Source of the DNA: Topomyia yanbarensis
Taxonomy: Eukaryota; Arthropoda; Insecta; Diptera; Culicidae
Reading direction: 5' to 3'
Length of the DNA stretch: 64,000 nt
Assembly (NCBI RefSeq): GCF_030247195.1
Contig: NC_080671.1
Span: 206,919,456-206,983,455 of the forward strand
The position numbers were made by a program, and so were the translations under genes. Positions 51,020 through 61,249 of the stretch are shown here, in pieces; position 1 is the first letter of the stretch; every line of letters starts with the position of its first letter. The notes under the pieces were generated by a model. The model did not search any database. It saw nothing but the letters and a program-made list of their open reading frames with translations, and was not told where the DNA came from.

Positions 51020-53999
51020 TCACCCTTTCGCTCCTCTGCCACGCCACGAGGCATCTGCGGTTGCCATTCGCTGCGCCAAACCTGCCTCAGCATGAACAGA
51101 CCATTCACTCACTTTTCTGCGCTTGGCCTTTTTCGCTCCAACTAACCTATCACTAGTTAGTCGTACCCGTCGTCTGTTGCTCGGTGCGTCAGATTCCCTG
51201 TAGCCTACAGGCAATCTGGGTGGTTGAAGTTGAGACTGTGTTCCACTTCTCCAGCGATTGACACATCCGCTGAATAAGGGTATCAGATGTTGTGTCCCTG
51301 CCACAGATGTCAAGCATTGCTCTTCTTTCGACGTCGAAACGAGGACATACGAACAGTATGTGTTCGGCAGTTTCGAATACACCTGGGCAGTCAGGGCAGG
51401 CGGGGACATCCGCGTGCCCGAACCTGTGGAGCTACTGTCGGAAGCAGCCACGGCCTGACAGGAATTGTGTCAGATGGAAGTGAACTTCCCCATGGGATCT
51501 GCCCACCCAGCTTGATATATTAGGTATCAGCCGGTGGGTCCACGTCCACCTACCTTTCGAGGAGTTATCCCACACACGCTGCCATTTGGCGACCGAGGCC
51601 ACCCTGGTGCGCTAGCGGACTCCTCTATTTCAACGTAGCTCGAAGCACTCCTCATCTTCCCGGATGACCAGCCCGACTGGCATCATGCTCGCTATCACGC
51701 AGGATGCATCGTGTGATACCGTGCGGTAGGCAGATTTCACTCTGAGGCACATCACACGGCAGATGCTCTCCAATTTCCGTAGGTAACTGGTTACCCTCAG
51801 TGCTCTTGACCATGACGGGCTGCCGTACCTGAGGATAGATACGGCAACACCTGCCAGTAGCTTACGTCTACTGGCGCACACCTTTGAGCTTGTACATCAT
51901 CTTCGATAGTGCCGCAACACCAGTCGACGCTCTCTTGCATGTATAGTCGACGTGACTGCCGAAAGCCAGCTTGACTCCGAGAGACTTCAGACTCCGCTGT
52001 GAGGTGATCACGACTTCTCCCACATGGATAACTGCATGTTGTGCCGACTTGCGGTTGTTAACTATAACTATCTCTGTCTTATGCTGAGCGAGCTCCAGGC
52101 CTCTCGCGCTCATCCATTCCTCCACCGTGTTGATCGCGTGTTCTGCAGTTAGTTCTACCTCAGGGATTGACTCCCCATAGACCTCCAAGGTTACGTCGTT
52201 GGCAAAGCCGACGATCTTGACCCCAAAAGGCAACTTCAGTCTCAGAACCCCGTCGTATATGAGGTTCCATAGCACCGGGCCTACCGGCATCGGTCTCGTG
52301 TAGCAGTACGCGGTTCTGGAAGTAGCTTTCCAGGATCCGGTACAGACCCACCGGTAGGCTAAGCCGGTGTAACGAGAGCGCGATGGCATCACAGCTTGCG
52401 CTGTTGAATGCGTTCTTCACGTCAAGTGTCACTAACGCACAGTATCGAATGCCTCGCCTTTTTCGTTGGATCGCTATCTCGGCAGTTTTTATCACTGAGT
52501 TGATAGCGTCCACCGTGGACTTACCCTTCCGAAAGCCAAACTGGTTGCTTGACAGGCCGTCCGTACCTTCTGCGTACGGGGTTAGCCTGTTGAGGATGAT
52601 CCTCTCAAGCAATTTGCCAGTCGTGTCGATCAGACAGATTGGTCTGTACGCCGATGGGTCGCCTGGCGGTTTCCCGGGCTTCGGCAACAACACAAATTTC
52701 TGCCTTTTCCATCTATCGGGGAAACGGCACTCGTCAAGGCATCTCTGCATAGCTAGCCTGAACATGTTCGGGTTCGCAATGATCGCTGCTTTGAGAGCGC
52801 TGTTTGGAACTCCATCCGGCCCTGGAGCTTTGTTCATTGCTAGGGAATTAGCCACTGCGAGTAGTTCTTCATTCGTCACTGGAGCCACCATTTCGGCCGT
52901 GCCCGCACTGTCTCGTAGTGCAGGTGGCCAGGGGCTTGTGGCTCGAAACGGGAAGAGTACTTCGATAATCGTCGCCAACCGGTCCGGAGACTGTTCTGGG
53001 GGTGAAGAGCCCCCTTTGGTCTTGGCCAGCACGATTCTGTAGGCGTCACCCCACGGATTCGCGTTGGCACTCTCACACAGGTTGTCGAAACACACTCTCT
53101 TGCTGCTTTTAATGTCCTTGTTAAGGGCCAATTTCGCAGCTCGAAATACTTTACGGCGGTTCTCTCTTGCATCCTCGGTGCGGCCTCTTTGCATCCTACG
53201 TCTAGCTCTGAGGCAGGCTGATAGGCACTCCACCAGTATACCGGGCATCTGCCGTTTCTTGGCAGGGTTTTCTCGGCATAGTGGCGTCGCACGCGCGTGA
53301 TAGAACGGCTACCATCGCATCCCCGCTTAGATTGTCGGTGTTGACCTCCAGTCCCAGGGCCACGGTAAAAGCTTCGCTGTCGAAGTGATTGGACTTCCAC
53401 CTGCGTACCTGACAGGGATCTCCCGCCCTCGGATACTGCACACCCTAGTTGATCCTAAGGCGGATTGCTAAATGATCGCTATGGGTGCAGCCTTCGTCAA
53501 TCCATGCCTCCACCCCGTTTCTACGGAATGTGCTAGCGGAGCCATTGTTAGCTAGCACAGTATCGAGTTTCGCAAACGCCTCCATTAGCGCTTGGTCCCT
53601 GCTATTTGTACAGCGGCTGCCCTGCTCTACTGCCCAAGCGTTAAAGTCTCCCGCTATAACTACCGGTTTCCGGCCCACCAGGTCTGACGAGAGCCTGCTG
53701 ATCATCTGGTTGAACTGTTCTATTGGCCACCTTGGTGGAGTGTAGCAGGTACAATAGAACACACCATTGGCAATCGCAACATCCTCGGCGGAGGAGTGTA
53801 TTACCTCTTGAACCGGGAACCGTCCCGTTGTACAGATTGTCACCCTCCCAGGCTCGTCCGACACCCAATTGCCGTTGCCGGCAGGAATGTTGTACGGGTC
53901 TGATTGGAGGGCGACATCTGTCCTCGACTCCGAGATTGACTGCCACAACAGCTGTTGGGCTGCTGCACAATGGTTAAGATTTAGCTGTCTTACGTTCAC
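51020..53999 (-). pseudogene. ORF2 (endonuclease-RT) of R1 LINE copy 1, multiply broken
   Basis: The endonuclease frame 53999-53445 starts MNVRQLNLNHCAAAQQLLWQ and has VIAGDFNAWA and THSDHLAIR, but the stretch between NGVEAWID and EGCTHSD is shortened. RT frame 53248-52160 has AYRPICLIDTTGKLLERI, SNQFGFRKGKSTVDA and TLDVKNAFNSAS. Near 52283 a 47-base deletion removes the TAGVPQGSILGP block. Beyond it the frame 52392-51868 reads GFANDVTLEV, where copy 2 reads GFADDVTLEV, so one catalytic Asp is lost. Frames 51881-51630 and 51451-51020 are the remaining C-terminal part, with further shifts. The start overlaps the ORF1 stop by four bases. Confidence 0.9.
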
Positions 54000-55313
54000 G
54001 GCTTCTTCTTATTTGCCTTACCGAAGGGACACGGAGGTCCGCCCATAGCATGATTACGGGCTTGCTTCTTAGCGGTGCAGATAAGGCATTTATGCGCCTT
54101 AGTGCAGCCCCGCTCCTTATGCCCCTCCTCGCCACAGCGACGACATAGTTTGCTTCTGTCTGTACCCTTACATTTATGGCCGGACTCCAGGCACCGATAG
54201 CACCTATCTACTGAAGACGGCTGTGGTATGCTAATTGGGCTTATTGACCAGCCGATCTTCAGTTTACCTATCACGGTAACCTTTTTGGCATCTGCTTTCA
54301 GTAGCCTGAGGTAGGCTACTTGGGTGTCGGAGGGTCCCCCTCTCCAGCGCACAGAGGCCCGCTCGATTGTTACGTCGCATTGCTCCTTGACGGCTGCGAC
54401 GATACCGTCTGCGGTCGTGAACTCGTCCAGTTGCTTACACTGGAGAGTCATTTTTTGCTCCTAACGACCTCACCTGGGCGCCTTCACCCTGGAACTCTTG
54501 GGCCAAGGCCTTATAGACAGCACTGGATTGTGCGCCTCGCTTCAGCACCAAAAGCATTTCTCCTGTATTGGTGCATCTCACGTTGCGCACGTCTTGCCCG
54601 AGGGCCGAGAGACTTTCGGCCGCCCTCATCGACTTTAGGACGTCGGCGTATTTGTCCTTGTCGGTCTTTAACCACAAGGCCTCGCCTCTGTCCTTGGCCT
54701 TCTTCGCGGGCCGCGGTGCATTCGGTGTCGGTGTCGGCTTCTTCTTAGTGACCAGGGTCCAAGGGTTTACGCCCCCCTGCCCGGTTGCGCCGAGTTGCTG
54801 GTGCCTTCTTCCTGCCCGGCGGGGTCATTTGCTCACCGCTTACCTCGACCAAACGGCGTTTGGCCGTGACGGTTATACGCCGTAGGGTGTTGGTTTTTAC
54901 ACCCTCGCCTGGTGACTTTCTAGGGCGCTTCGCGTTCGACGCCGTCTTGCGCTTGCCCTTACCCTTCGAGGGGAACTCAGCCGCCGCTTCGAGCGACTTG
55001 GCTGCTCCATAGAAGGGGAAGGGGAAGGCCCCTGTCTGGGTATGTCAGCCTTCTCCCTTCCCTCCCTCTTGGAGGCCACTGTCTGGGTTCCTCTGTCGGA
55101 CTTTTCTCCACACTCCACCCTCTTGGTGTAAGCCTGCTGTTCCTGTCTTGCGACACGAACAGCCTTCCGGAGCACCAGCAGGCTCTGTTTCAGCTCCTTG
55201 TTGATATTTTGCTTCGCGTTAGTGAGCTCGACTATAGTATTGAGCTGCTCCACCACTTTACGCATCGCGGATAGTGGCCCGTCCAGCTCGTTGGTAGGGC
55301 TATTTTCTACCAC
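53996..55313 (-). pseudogene. ORF1 (Gag-like) of R1 LINE copy 1, frameshifted
   Basis: Three frames (55313-54897, 54677-54435, 54451-53996) cover one R1-type Gag. The N-terminal frame has a Leu-rich coiled-coil stretch (AMRKVVEQLNTIVELTNAKQ) and a basic Arg/Ser-rich region. The last frame holds zinc knuckles, including CYRCLESGH, a perfect CRRCGEEGHKERGC and CLICTAKKQARNH…C. At least two frame changes (about 54680-54900 and near 54440) separate the parts. Confidence 0.87.
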
Positions 55314-55750
55314 TGCTGGGGGGTCAGTGGTGCTGTCGGATACAGCCCTCGTCGCTCCACTACTCTCCCCACTGGGGAGACCTCATCAAACCACCTTTAG
55401 CAAAGGGGTTCGGCACCTCTGTTTGTTTGTTTTTGAAGTAGAATACTTCTAACGTTTCAATATGGGGTCCCGTTTCAAAAATTTCAGTTGAGAATATTTC
55501 CCAGGTTTGAAATGCGAATATCTTCCGTTCTACTGATCCAAATCGCAATATTTTTGCACTATCTGATCGGAAATACGTGCACGTATTTCGTATTAAATTT
55601 CGAAATAAGTGCGACTACTATAAATAAACTAAAACAAGGATTTTTAGAAAATCCTTCGAAAACAGCGATGAAAATGCGCAATTTGCAAGCACATCTCACG
55701 CAGAGCCGTCAAAAAGGAGCATGTAAGCGTTTCATTACATACGAGAATGT

Positions 55751-55790
55751 TATATATATACAGGTCACGCGAGCTTGTTTTGTATCAGTG
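55751..55790 (+). promoter_or_regulatory. TATA box and initiator of the H4 pseudogene
   Basis: TATATATATA at 55751-55760 is followed by TATCAGTGG with the initiator TCAGT at 55785-55789, about 35 bases downstream. This is the usual arthropod core promoter spacing, and the H4-like sequence starts 26 bases later. Confidence 0.7.
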
Positions 55791-55815
55791 GGTGCTCGCT
55801 TACCACACGAGTAAC

Positions 55816-56108
55816 ATGCCCGTCCGGACGGTAGAATGAGCGGTATCATGTTTGCGTTCCCTTCCAAGCGTCATCGCAAGTTTCTTCGTGATAATATCCA
55901 GGGAATCACCAAATACGCCATTCGGTGTCTGGCTCGTCGTGGTGGTGTAAAATGCATTTCTGATTTAATCTACGAATGCTGATGGTGTGCAGGAAAATGT
56001 CATCCGAGTTCCGTGACCTACACTGAACACGCCAAGCGCAAAACCTCAATGAATGCCGTCTATACTCTAAAGCGGCAGGGACGCACTTTGTATGGATTTG
56101 GAAGTTGA
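55816..56108 (+). pseudogene. H4: Histone H4 pseudogene
   Basis: Histone H4 is a core nucleosome protein of about 103 residues. From 55866 the plus strand reads [20 protein letters not shown], then [20 protein letters not shown] at about 55979 interrupts it, and after small deletions it reads [11 protein letters not shown] and [14 protein letters not shown] up to the stop TGA at 56106-56108. These blocks match H4 nearly residue for residue in conserved parts. The Gly/Lys-rich N-terminus (55816-55865) is scrambled, with a stop after seven codons from the ATG at 55816. A TATA promoter lies upstream and a histone 3' stem-loop downstream, so this is a former complete replication-type gene and not a processed copy. 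Confidence 0.93.
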
Positions 56109-56140
56109 AAAGGTAGAACTCACTTGTATCATTATAAAAA

Positions 56141-56155
56141 GGCCTTTTCAGGGCC
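56141..56155 (+). terminator. Histone mRNA 3' stem-loop of the H4 pseudogene, one base short
   Basis: AAAAA|GGCCTTTTCAGGGCC|ACCAAA, 32 bases after the H4 stop. The canonical form is GGCCCTTTTCAGGGCC; one C is missing from the left stem. An AAAGAATAAG purine-rich block about 15 bases later fits a histone downstream element. Confidence 0.9.
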
Positions 56156-56260
56156 ACCAAAATCATTTCAAAGAATAAGTTTGCATTTTCTGTGTCATGG
56201 ACTGTTTCTCCCTGGAGAGCAATTTGGTCAGAAACAATCTGGAGTGAAGTGGAAAACAGT

Positions 56261-56325
56261 TTTACTAGGCGCATTCAAAAAAGGTTTCAATTCTCAAACA
56301 TTTTACCAAGGTGCCGTATTACATT
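56261..56325 (+). repeat. Spacer module shared with the H2B units (short form)
   Basis: Two blocks, ACTAGGCGCATTCAAAAAAG…CAATT and AAACATTTTACCAAGG…TTACATT, lie side by side here. Downstream of each H2B stem-loop the same two blocks occur about 160 bases apart (59598-59628 and 59789-59818). Confidence 0.88.
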
Positions 56326-56707
56326 ACTCTCTTTAAGTGATTTCAAGTGAGTATTACGAAAACGGGGGCGTAAATTTTCGAGAAGATTGTTTAGGAAGCA
56401 ATGTCAGGAGAAAACAGTGGGTATCTAAGTGTACCGCAACGACGATGGCAAATTGCACACTGATTTAATCATGTTTTTCTGCTGAAGTCAAATGAGAGTA
56501 GATTGGAATATGATATTCATAATAGTAATTTTCAAATCAAATAAGACGAATCTGGGCATAGTGCGGAAATATTTTATTTTTCATTTTCAATTCAATAGCA
56601 GAAACACTTTGGTTTGTGCACTTTCCACTAACTTCACAAACTGACTTGTGGGGAATAGTTCACATTACAGCGCACGGAACAATCAAATTGCCCACATCAC
56701 ATTCTGT
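56326..56707. other. Spacer, nothing recognised
   Basis: AT-rich, no gene. Confidence 0.4.
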
Positions 56708-57207
56708 CTTAAGGCTCAAGTTACCTCAAGGCTTGGTAGTATGCGTAAGAAAAATTGTGTTCAGCTTTGCCACCAGATTATCCATTTAAACCTTTTCAAA
56801 ACTCTAAAAGAAGAATATCCGTCGATTTATTAGATCATCAGGATTCAATTCATGCAAAATACCTGCTGGAAAAACCATCGGCTTAGCTGGATGGTGCTTT
56901 TGAAAAAGTGGCTGTGATTTTTTGTCACATTACCACACCGAGCGGGGGTACGCAACACAACTGCGCAATGAAAAAACCACAGCCACTTTTTCAAAAGCAC
57001 CATCCAGCTAAGTCGATGGTTTTTCCAGCAGGTATTTTGCATGAATTGAATCCTGATGATCTAATAAATCGACTGATATTCTTCTTTTAGAGTTTTAAAA
57101 AGGTTTATATGGATAATCCAGTGGCAAAGCTGAACACAAATTTTCCTACGCACACTACCAAGCGTTCAATTCTAACACATGCTTAAAAAAGGTAACTTGA
57201 ACCTTAA
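56708..57207. repeat. Inverted repeat with ~220-base arms
   Basis: The left arm 56708-56923 is the reverse complement of 56970 to about 57207, with some substitutions and ~25 extra bases in the right arm. The loop is about 46 bases. Example pair: AAAAGTGGCTGTG (left) and CACAGCCACTTTT (right). It looks like a fold-back type MITE or a local inverted duplication. Confidence 0.92.
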
Positions 57208-59279
57208 TGATAGATAATCCTTCTTGCTCACATAGTGTAGATTCCTGCAAAAAAATCTATGCATTTCTCGGAATTCGGCCTCTCTTCCGTTTGATTAATG
57301 GTTGTTGTTAGTTTCTGTGGTCTATAATAATCACTTACGCATAGCAATGCACCGCCATGTCAAATACATGAAAATGTCAAACAGTTGGTAGAGTTGAAAA
57401 GATCGTCATCAGGCGGTGATAACGTGCAAAGCTAAATTAATTGCGAGGTGATGATCACATTTTTTCAATGAATTGTTTTTAGTGTCATGTCTGGTAGGTC
57501 TGTGATATTATTAAAGTTTTTCTGAGATTTTAATGCCATTTTCAAATTAGTCAGATGAATTTTTCGGTAATCCGTGCTGCCACTATCAAATAAATTGTAT
57601 TTCTATGTATTCAATGATGAATAAGAATTTAGATGCGTTCAAAAGTTTCGAGCATCGTTTTAAGACAATATTGCGATCTTGCTATAATGTAAAATAAACG
57701 CTAATTTTATGTAAAAATTTCAAATAATATTTACATTTTAATGAATTAATTAAAATACCAGACAGAACGACAGTTTATGAACATAAAGAGGAAATGGTCA
57801 CTATAAAAAACTACTGGAGGGGGATTTAACAAAAGCGTCTTTTTCACTTGAATCTTTATAAATCTTAATAAGTCTTTTTGGTGTTTGAATTATGTAATTT
57901 ATCTGTATCGTCGCCTACAAGCTCAATGAACTACGCCTAAAATATATTTTATGCTTGTTATGAAACCAGTTATGGAAATAAAACGACGCTGTAAATGTTC
58001 TCTACTCCAAGAAATGGAAATATAGAATCAAAAAATATGCTGTGACGTGCACGTTTTTTGGTAATTCAAAAATACTTTTTGGTTTAAAATAATTTATATC
58101 ATCTTTCTATTTAAAACATGTGATAAAAGCTATTTTCATATCTATAGTAAAGACAAATAATAATGGTGTAAATCGTGCGAAGAAAGTTTTAAAAATTTGT
58201 GACTTATTTAACAATTTTAGAATGAGTGACGCCTTGCTAGTCAGATTTGACGGTTCTCCAGTTTAAAGTTTCTTTTGAGAGTATACTGAGAAAATGAAAA
58301 TCATCAACGTAGCCTTAGATGCATGCTAATAAATATAAACAAAGTTTCGAAAAAAATGGCAAGTTATTCGACATGAAGTTTGACATCGACATAATATTTT
58401 TAATGTTCGGGTGCTCAGGCAGCTTAATCTGATGATCCGAATCATGAAAAAATTCCATTTCTATCTATTAGTTAAAATCTTACACTTTGAAAGTTATTTG
58501 CAAAATAACCTTGGCTAAATAAAGTTCGATGGTTAAAATTGTTGGATGATGTAAAAAGAAAGGTGGAAACAGTTTTCTGTACTTTATTTAGGTTGGCAAT
58601 ATTTTTCAGTAGTAAATAAAGGGCAAATATAAAAACGAAAACATGTTATATCAAACGTTTTTTCGGTTATTTCATTATGAGGATATTTACGTTCCAAGGC
58701 TGCAGCCATACCTATCTACCTATCAAATAACTATGCATTGGTCAACATTTTACACATCAGATAAACATGCCTCTACCGGCGAGTTTCCTTATTCAAGGAT
58801 TCTGTTAGTTAAATTTTTATAAAATCAAATTCTATTTTTCAGATTGAATTTAATGTTGTATCGGTTTTTAATAATCAGTGCAAGAAATTTTTTTAGGAAA
58901 CCGTGGTAGAATGAAGGAGAAGAACGGCACAAAAATCCTATTTTAAAAATAGAAGATTAGACACATTGTTCCGAAATTTGTCCCTTTTCACTCGAGTACT
59001 GGAAGCAAACTGTCGTCTGACTTTATCTTCAAATCAATGTAAAGCACCCGGAAAAAAAACTTTCACTGATTTTATACTGTCCCAAGATCCTTTCCATCAC
59101 ACGATTGAAGTCATGTACCGGTAACACGCTTGCATCAATGACACGCAAAAAGAAATTTGCTCATTTATGCGTCGCCCGCCTTGATTGATTTTGGCTGTCG
59201 AAAGTTTTCTTGCTTCTTGACAAGTGCTATTATTCACACTTCGTGCGTAGTGTCTGTTTCTCCCTCCCAGGTTTGCAGT
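57208..59279. other. AT-rich sequence without a recognised gene
   Basis: About 2 kb with only short frames. It separates the H4 relic from the H2B units. Confidence 0.45.
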
Positions 59280-59384
59280 ATCTCCCGCGAAATTCAAACC
59301 GTCGTCCGTTTGCTGCTGTCAGAAGAGTTGGCCAAGCACGCCGTTTCAGATGGCACCAAAACCATATACACCAGCTCCAAGTAA
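59280..59384 (+). pseudogene. H2B: Truncated histone H2B (C-terminal tail), copy 1
   Basis: The plus strand reads [20 protein letters not shown] followed by [13 protein letters not shown] and TAA (59382-59384). This is the C-terminal helix of H2B, which in animals ends [20 protein letters not shown]…YTSSK; two residues near the end are missing and a few are changed. The histone fold and N-terminus are absent. A perfect histone 3' stem-loop follows 25 bases later. The sequence upstream of 59277 (…TCTCCCTCCCAGGTTTGCAGT) is not H2B. The unit recurs at 63218-63322. Confidence 0.92.
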
Positions 59385-59408
59385 ATTCCGAACACTGCCC
59401 AAACAAAA

Positions 59409-59424
59409 GGCCCTTTTCAGGGCC
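59409..59424 (+). terminator. Histone mRNA 3' stem-loop, H2B copy 1
   Basis: GGCCCTTTTCAGGGCC, a perfect 6-bp stem with a 4-base loop, preceded by CAAAA and followed by ATCAA. This is the standard metazoan signal for replication-dependent histone mRNA 3' end formation. CAAAGAATCG about 12 bases downstream may be the purine-rich downstream element. Confidence 0.95.
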
Positions 59425-59969
59425 ATCAATTTATCAACAAAGAATCGAATTGAAATTTTGTTATTACAAGCATCCGAAAGTGGCTTGCCAAGAGCGTTCG
59501 ATGGCAAGTGAGCTACTTGTGAACAATATCGTCGATTTCACGTAGAATGACACAAAATAAAAAGTTATCATTTGTGTGTTTGTTTACAGTTTCGTGTTTA
59601 CTAGGCGCATTCAAAAAAGGTTTCAATTGAGTTCTTGTCGGCCAGTCTCACGAACACCAATGCAGCTTACTGGTTGAAACCAATCCCATTTGCTTTTGCC
59701 GTCTTTGTTTATTATTTTCCACCAGCTAGTGAAGTAGTATTTGTGTCATGTGACGTGTACGTACATGAGCCGTAGAAAAGTCTATTTTAAAACATTTTAC
59801 CAAGGTGCCGTATTACATTTTGAGTATTCGATAACCTCCGTATTGGAAACACAATTTCAATTTCGTTCTGTATCAAAAATATGTGGTCGACCAACGAAGG
59901 GGTGGAGCTACGAAGAACACATTGAGGACAACACAAAAAAGGACGAGCTTACATTGTGCTGTAGTCAGG
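59425..59969 (+). repeat. Spacer of the H2B unit, copy 1
   Basis: About 545 bases identical or nearly identical to 63363-63907. It includes the two blocks shared with the H4 spacer and, before the TATA box, CCAATCCCATTT (about 59681) and TGACGTGTACGTACATGAGC, possible promoter elements. The short frame at 59741-59974 ends just past the TATA box and is probably not coding. Confidence 0.85.
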
Positions 59970-60024
59970 TATAAAAACTCAGCATGCTGTTGTTCACGAT
60001 CAGTTCGTTTGCAGCATCAGCATG
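59970..60024 (+). promoter_or_regulatory. TATA promoter of the H2B mini-unit, copy 1
   Basis: TATAAAAA at 59970-59977, initiator TCAGTT at 60000-60005 (about 30 bases on), then TTTGCAGCATCAGCATG with an ATG at 60022-60024. If the MITE and the LINE downstream are taken out, this ATG is in frame with the H2B tail at 63218. Confidence 0.75.
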
Positions 60025-60239
60025 CAGCAGCAGAGCTGCCAGATTTTTTCGATGACGCAGATATTTGCAGATTTTTCCGATTGGTTGCAGAGTTTTAGTT
60101 TGGTTGCAGATTTTTGAATATAAAGGCTTTTGGTTACACTAGCTTTCCTCACATTTTTGGTTCTTCGGAGACTTTTAAAATTATTATTTGAAAAAAGTAC
60201 CTGGCATCTCTGTTTTTTTTTACCTTTACGTCCTAACCC

Positions 60240-60899
60240 AGTACACGTGCTATTGGTAGGGTCCAATCTACCACACGGGGTGCACTGGGGGCGTGTCGGG
60301 CTCGAATGGTGACCAGCCATTAATACCGACTAAACTCCATTGGGCTCCGCCATCATTCCTCCCAGGAACTACCTCTCGGTATTACTTCTGGGGGGATGGC
60401 TGTACTAAATGTACTCATTCACTCTCACTCACGCGTTCATACATCCTGTATGAGGCTTACTTGGGTGCTCTCTCAATCGCACTTTGATTCACTCTCAAAC
60501 ACTCCCACATGAGGCTGACTTTTGTGCTCACCTTTTACGTTCCATGCGAGGCTGACTTGTGTGCTCACCTTACTCATTCCTTGCTAGGCTTACTTTTGTG
60601 CTCGCCCCATCCATACCATGTGAGGCTGACTTGGGTGGTCACCCTATCACCTGATTCACTCTCAATCGTGCCACTCTATTGTACCTTTGTCACTCCCCCT
60701 GGCATCCCATGTGGGACATTTTTCTTAGGTCCCACTTCTGACATACCATGCGAGGCTGACTTGTGTGCTCACCTTTTTCATTCCTTGCTAGGCTGACTTT
60801 TGTGCTAGCCTCTACCATACCATGTGAGGCTGACTTTTGTGCTCACCCTTAACATGCCGTGTGAGACTGACTTGGATGCTCACCCTTTCACTCCTCTAC
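60240..60899 (-). repeat. Tandem repeats in the R1 LINE 3' UTR (copy 2)
   Basis: Same GAGGCTGACTT(T/G)TGTGCTCACC array as copy 1, again about nine units. The leading part (CAGTACACGTGCTATTGGTA) matches 50377-50396. From about 60900 to 61060 copy 2 has sequence (CATGAGGCAGTCCACTTATACG region) that copy 1 lacks. Confidence 0.9.
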
Positions 60900-61249
60900 C
60901 ACGCTATGAGGTATCGATAGCTAAGTCCCAACATACTACGCTACGACCCTCCCGTCTTGGCATGAGGCAGTCCACTTATACGCCTATACACTCACTCTTC
61001 TGTCTTGCTTCGGGGTGGCTGGGTTTACCCCTTACGCGGTTGCCATTCGCTGCGCCAAACCTGCCTCGGCATGAACAGACCATTCACTCCCTTTTTTGCG
61101 CTTGGCCTTTTTTTGCTCCAGCTAACCAATCACTAGTTAGCCGTGCCCGTCGTCTGTTGCTCGATTCGCCAGATTACCTGTAGCCTACTGGCAATCTGGA
61201 TGGTAGCAGCCGAGACTGCGTTCCACTTCTCCACCGATTGACACATCCG

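Larger units (their letters stand above)
50338..55420 (-). mobile_element. R1-clade LINE, copy 1, nearly full length but dead
   Basis: On the minus strand: ORF1 (55313-53996), endonuclease/RT ORF2 (53999 to about 51020), a 3' UTR of tandem repeats, and an eight-A tail (50345-50338). The protein motifs are those of the R1 clade. Copy 2 (60212-63183) is about 95% alike and serves as a reference. Against it, copy 1 has lost 47 bases in RT near 52283 and has other indels. The 5' limit near 55420 is a guess; no target duplication was found. Confidence 0.87.

Noticed and set aside
52383..53042. 219-codon plus-strand frame, also at 62418-63077
   Set aside because: Antisense shadow of the R1 reverse transcriptase; repeated only because the LINE is present twice.
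59157..59279. A 5' half of H2B upstream of the H2B tail
   Set aside because: The sequence before 59280 does not read as the H2B histone fold in any frame.
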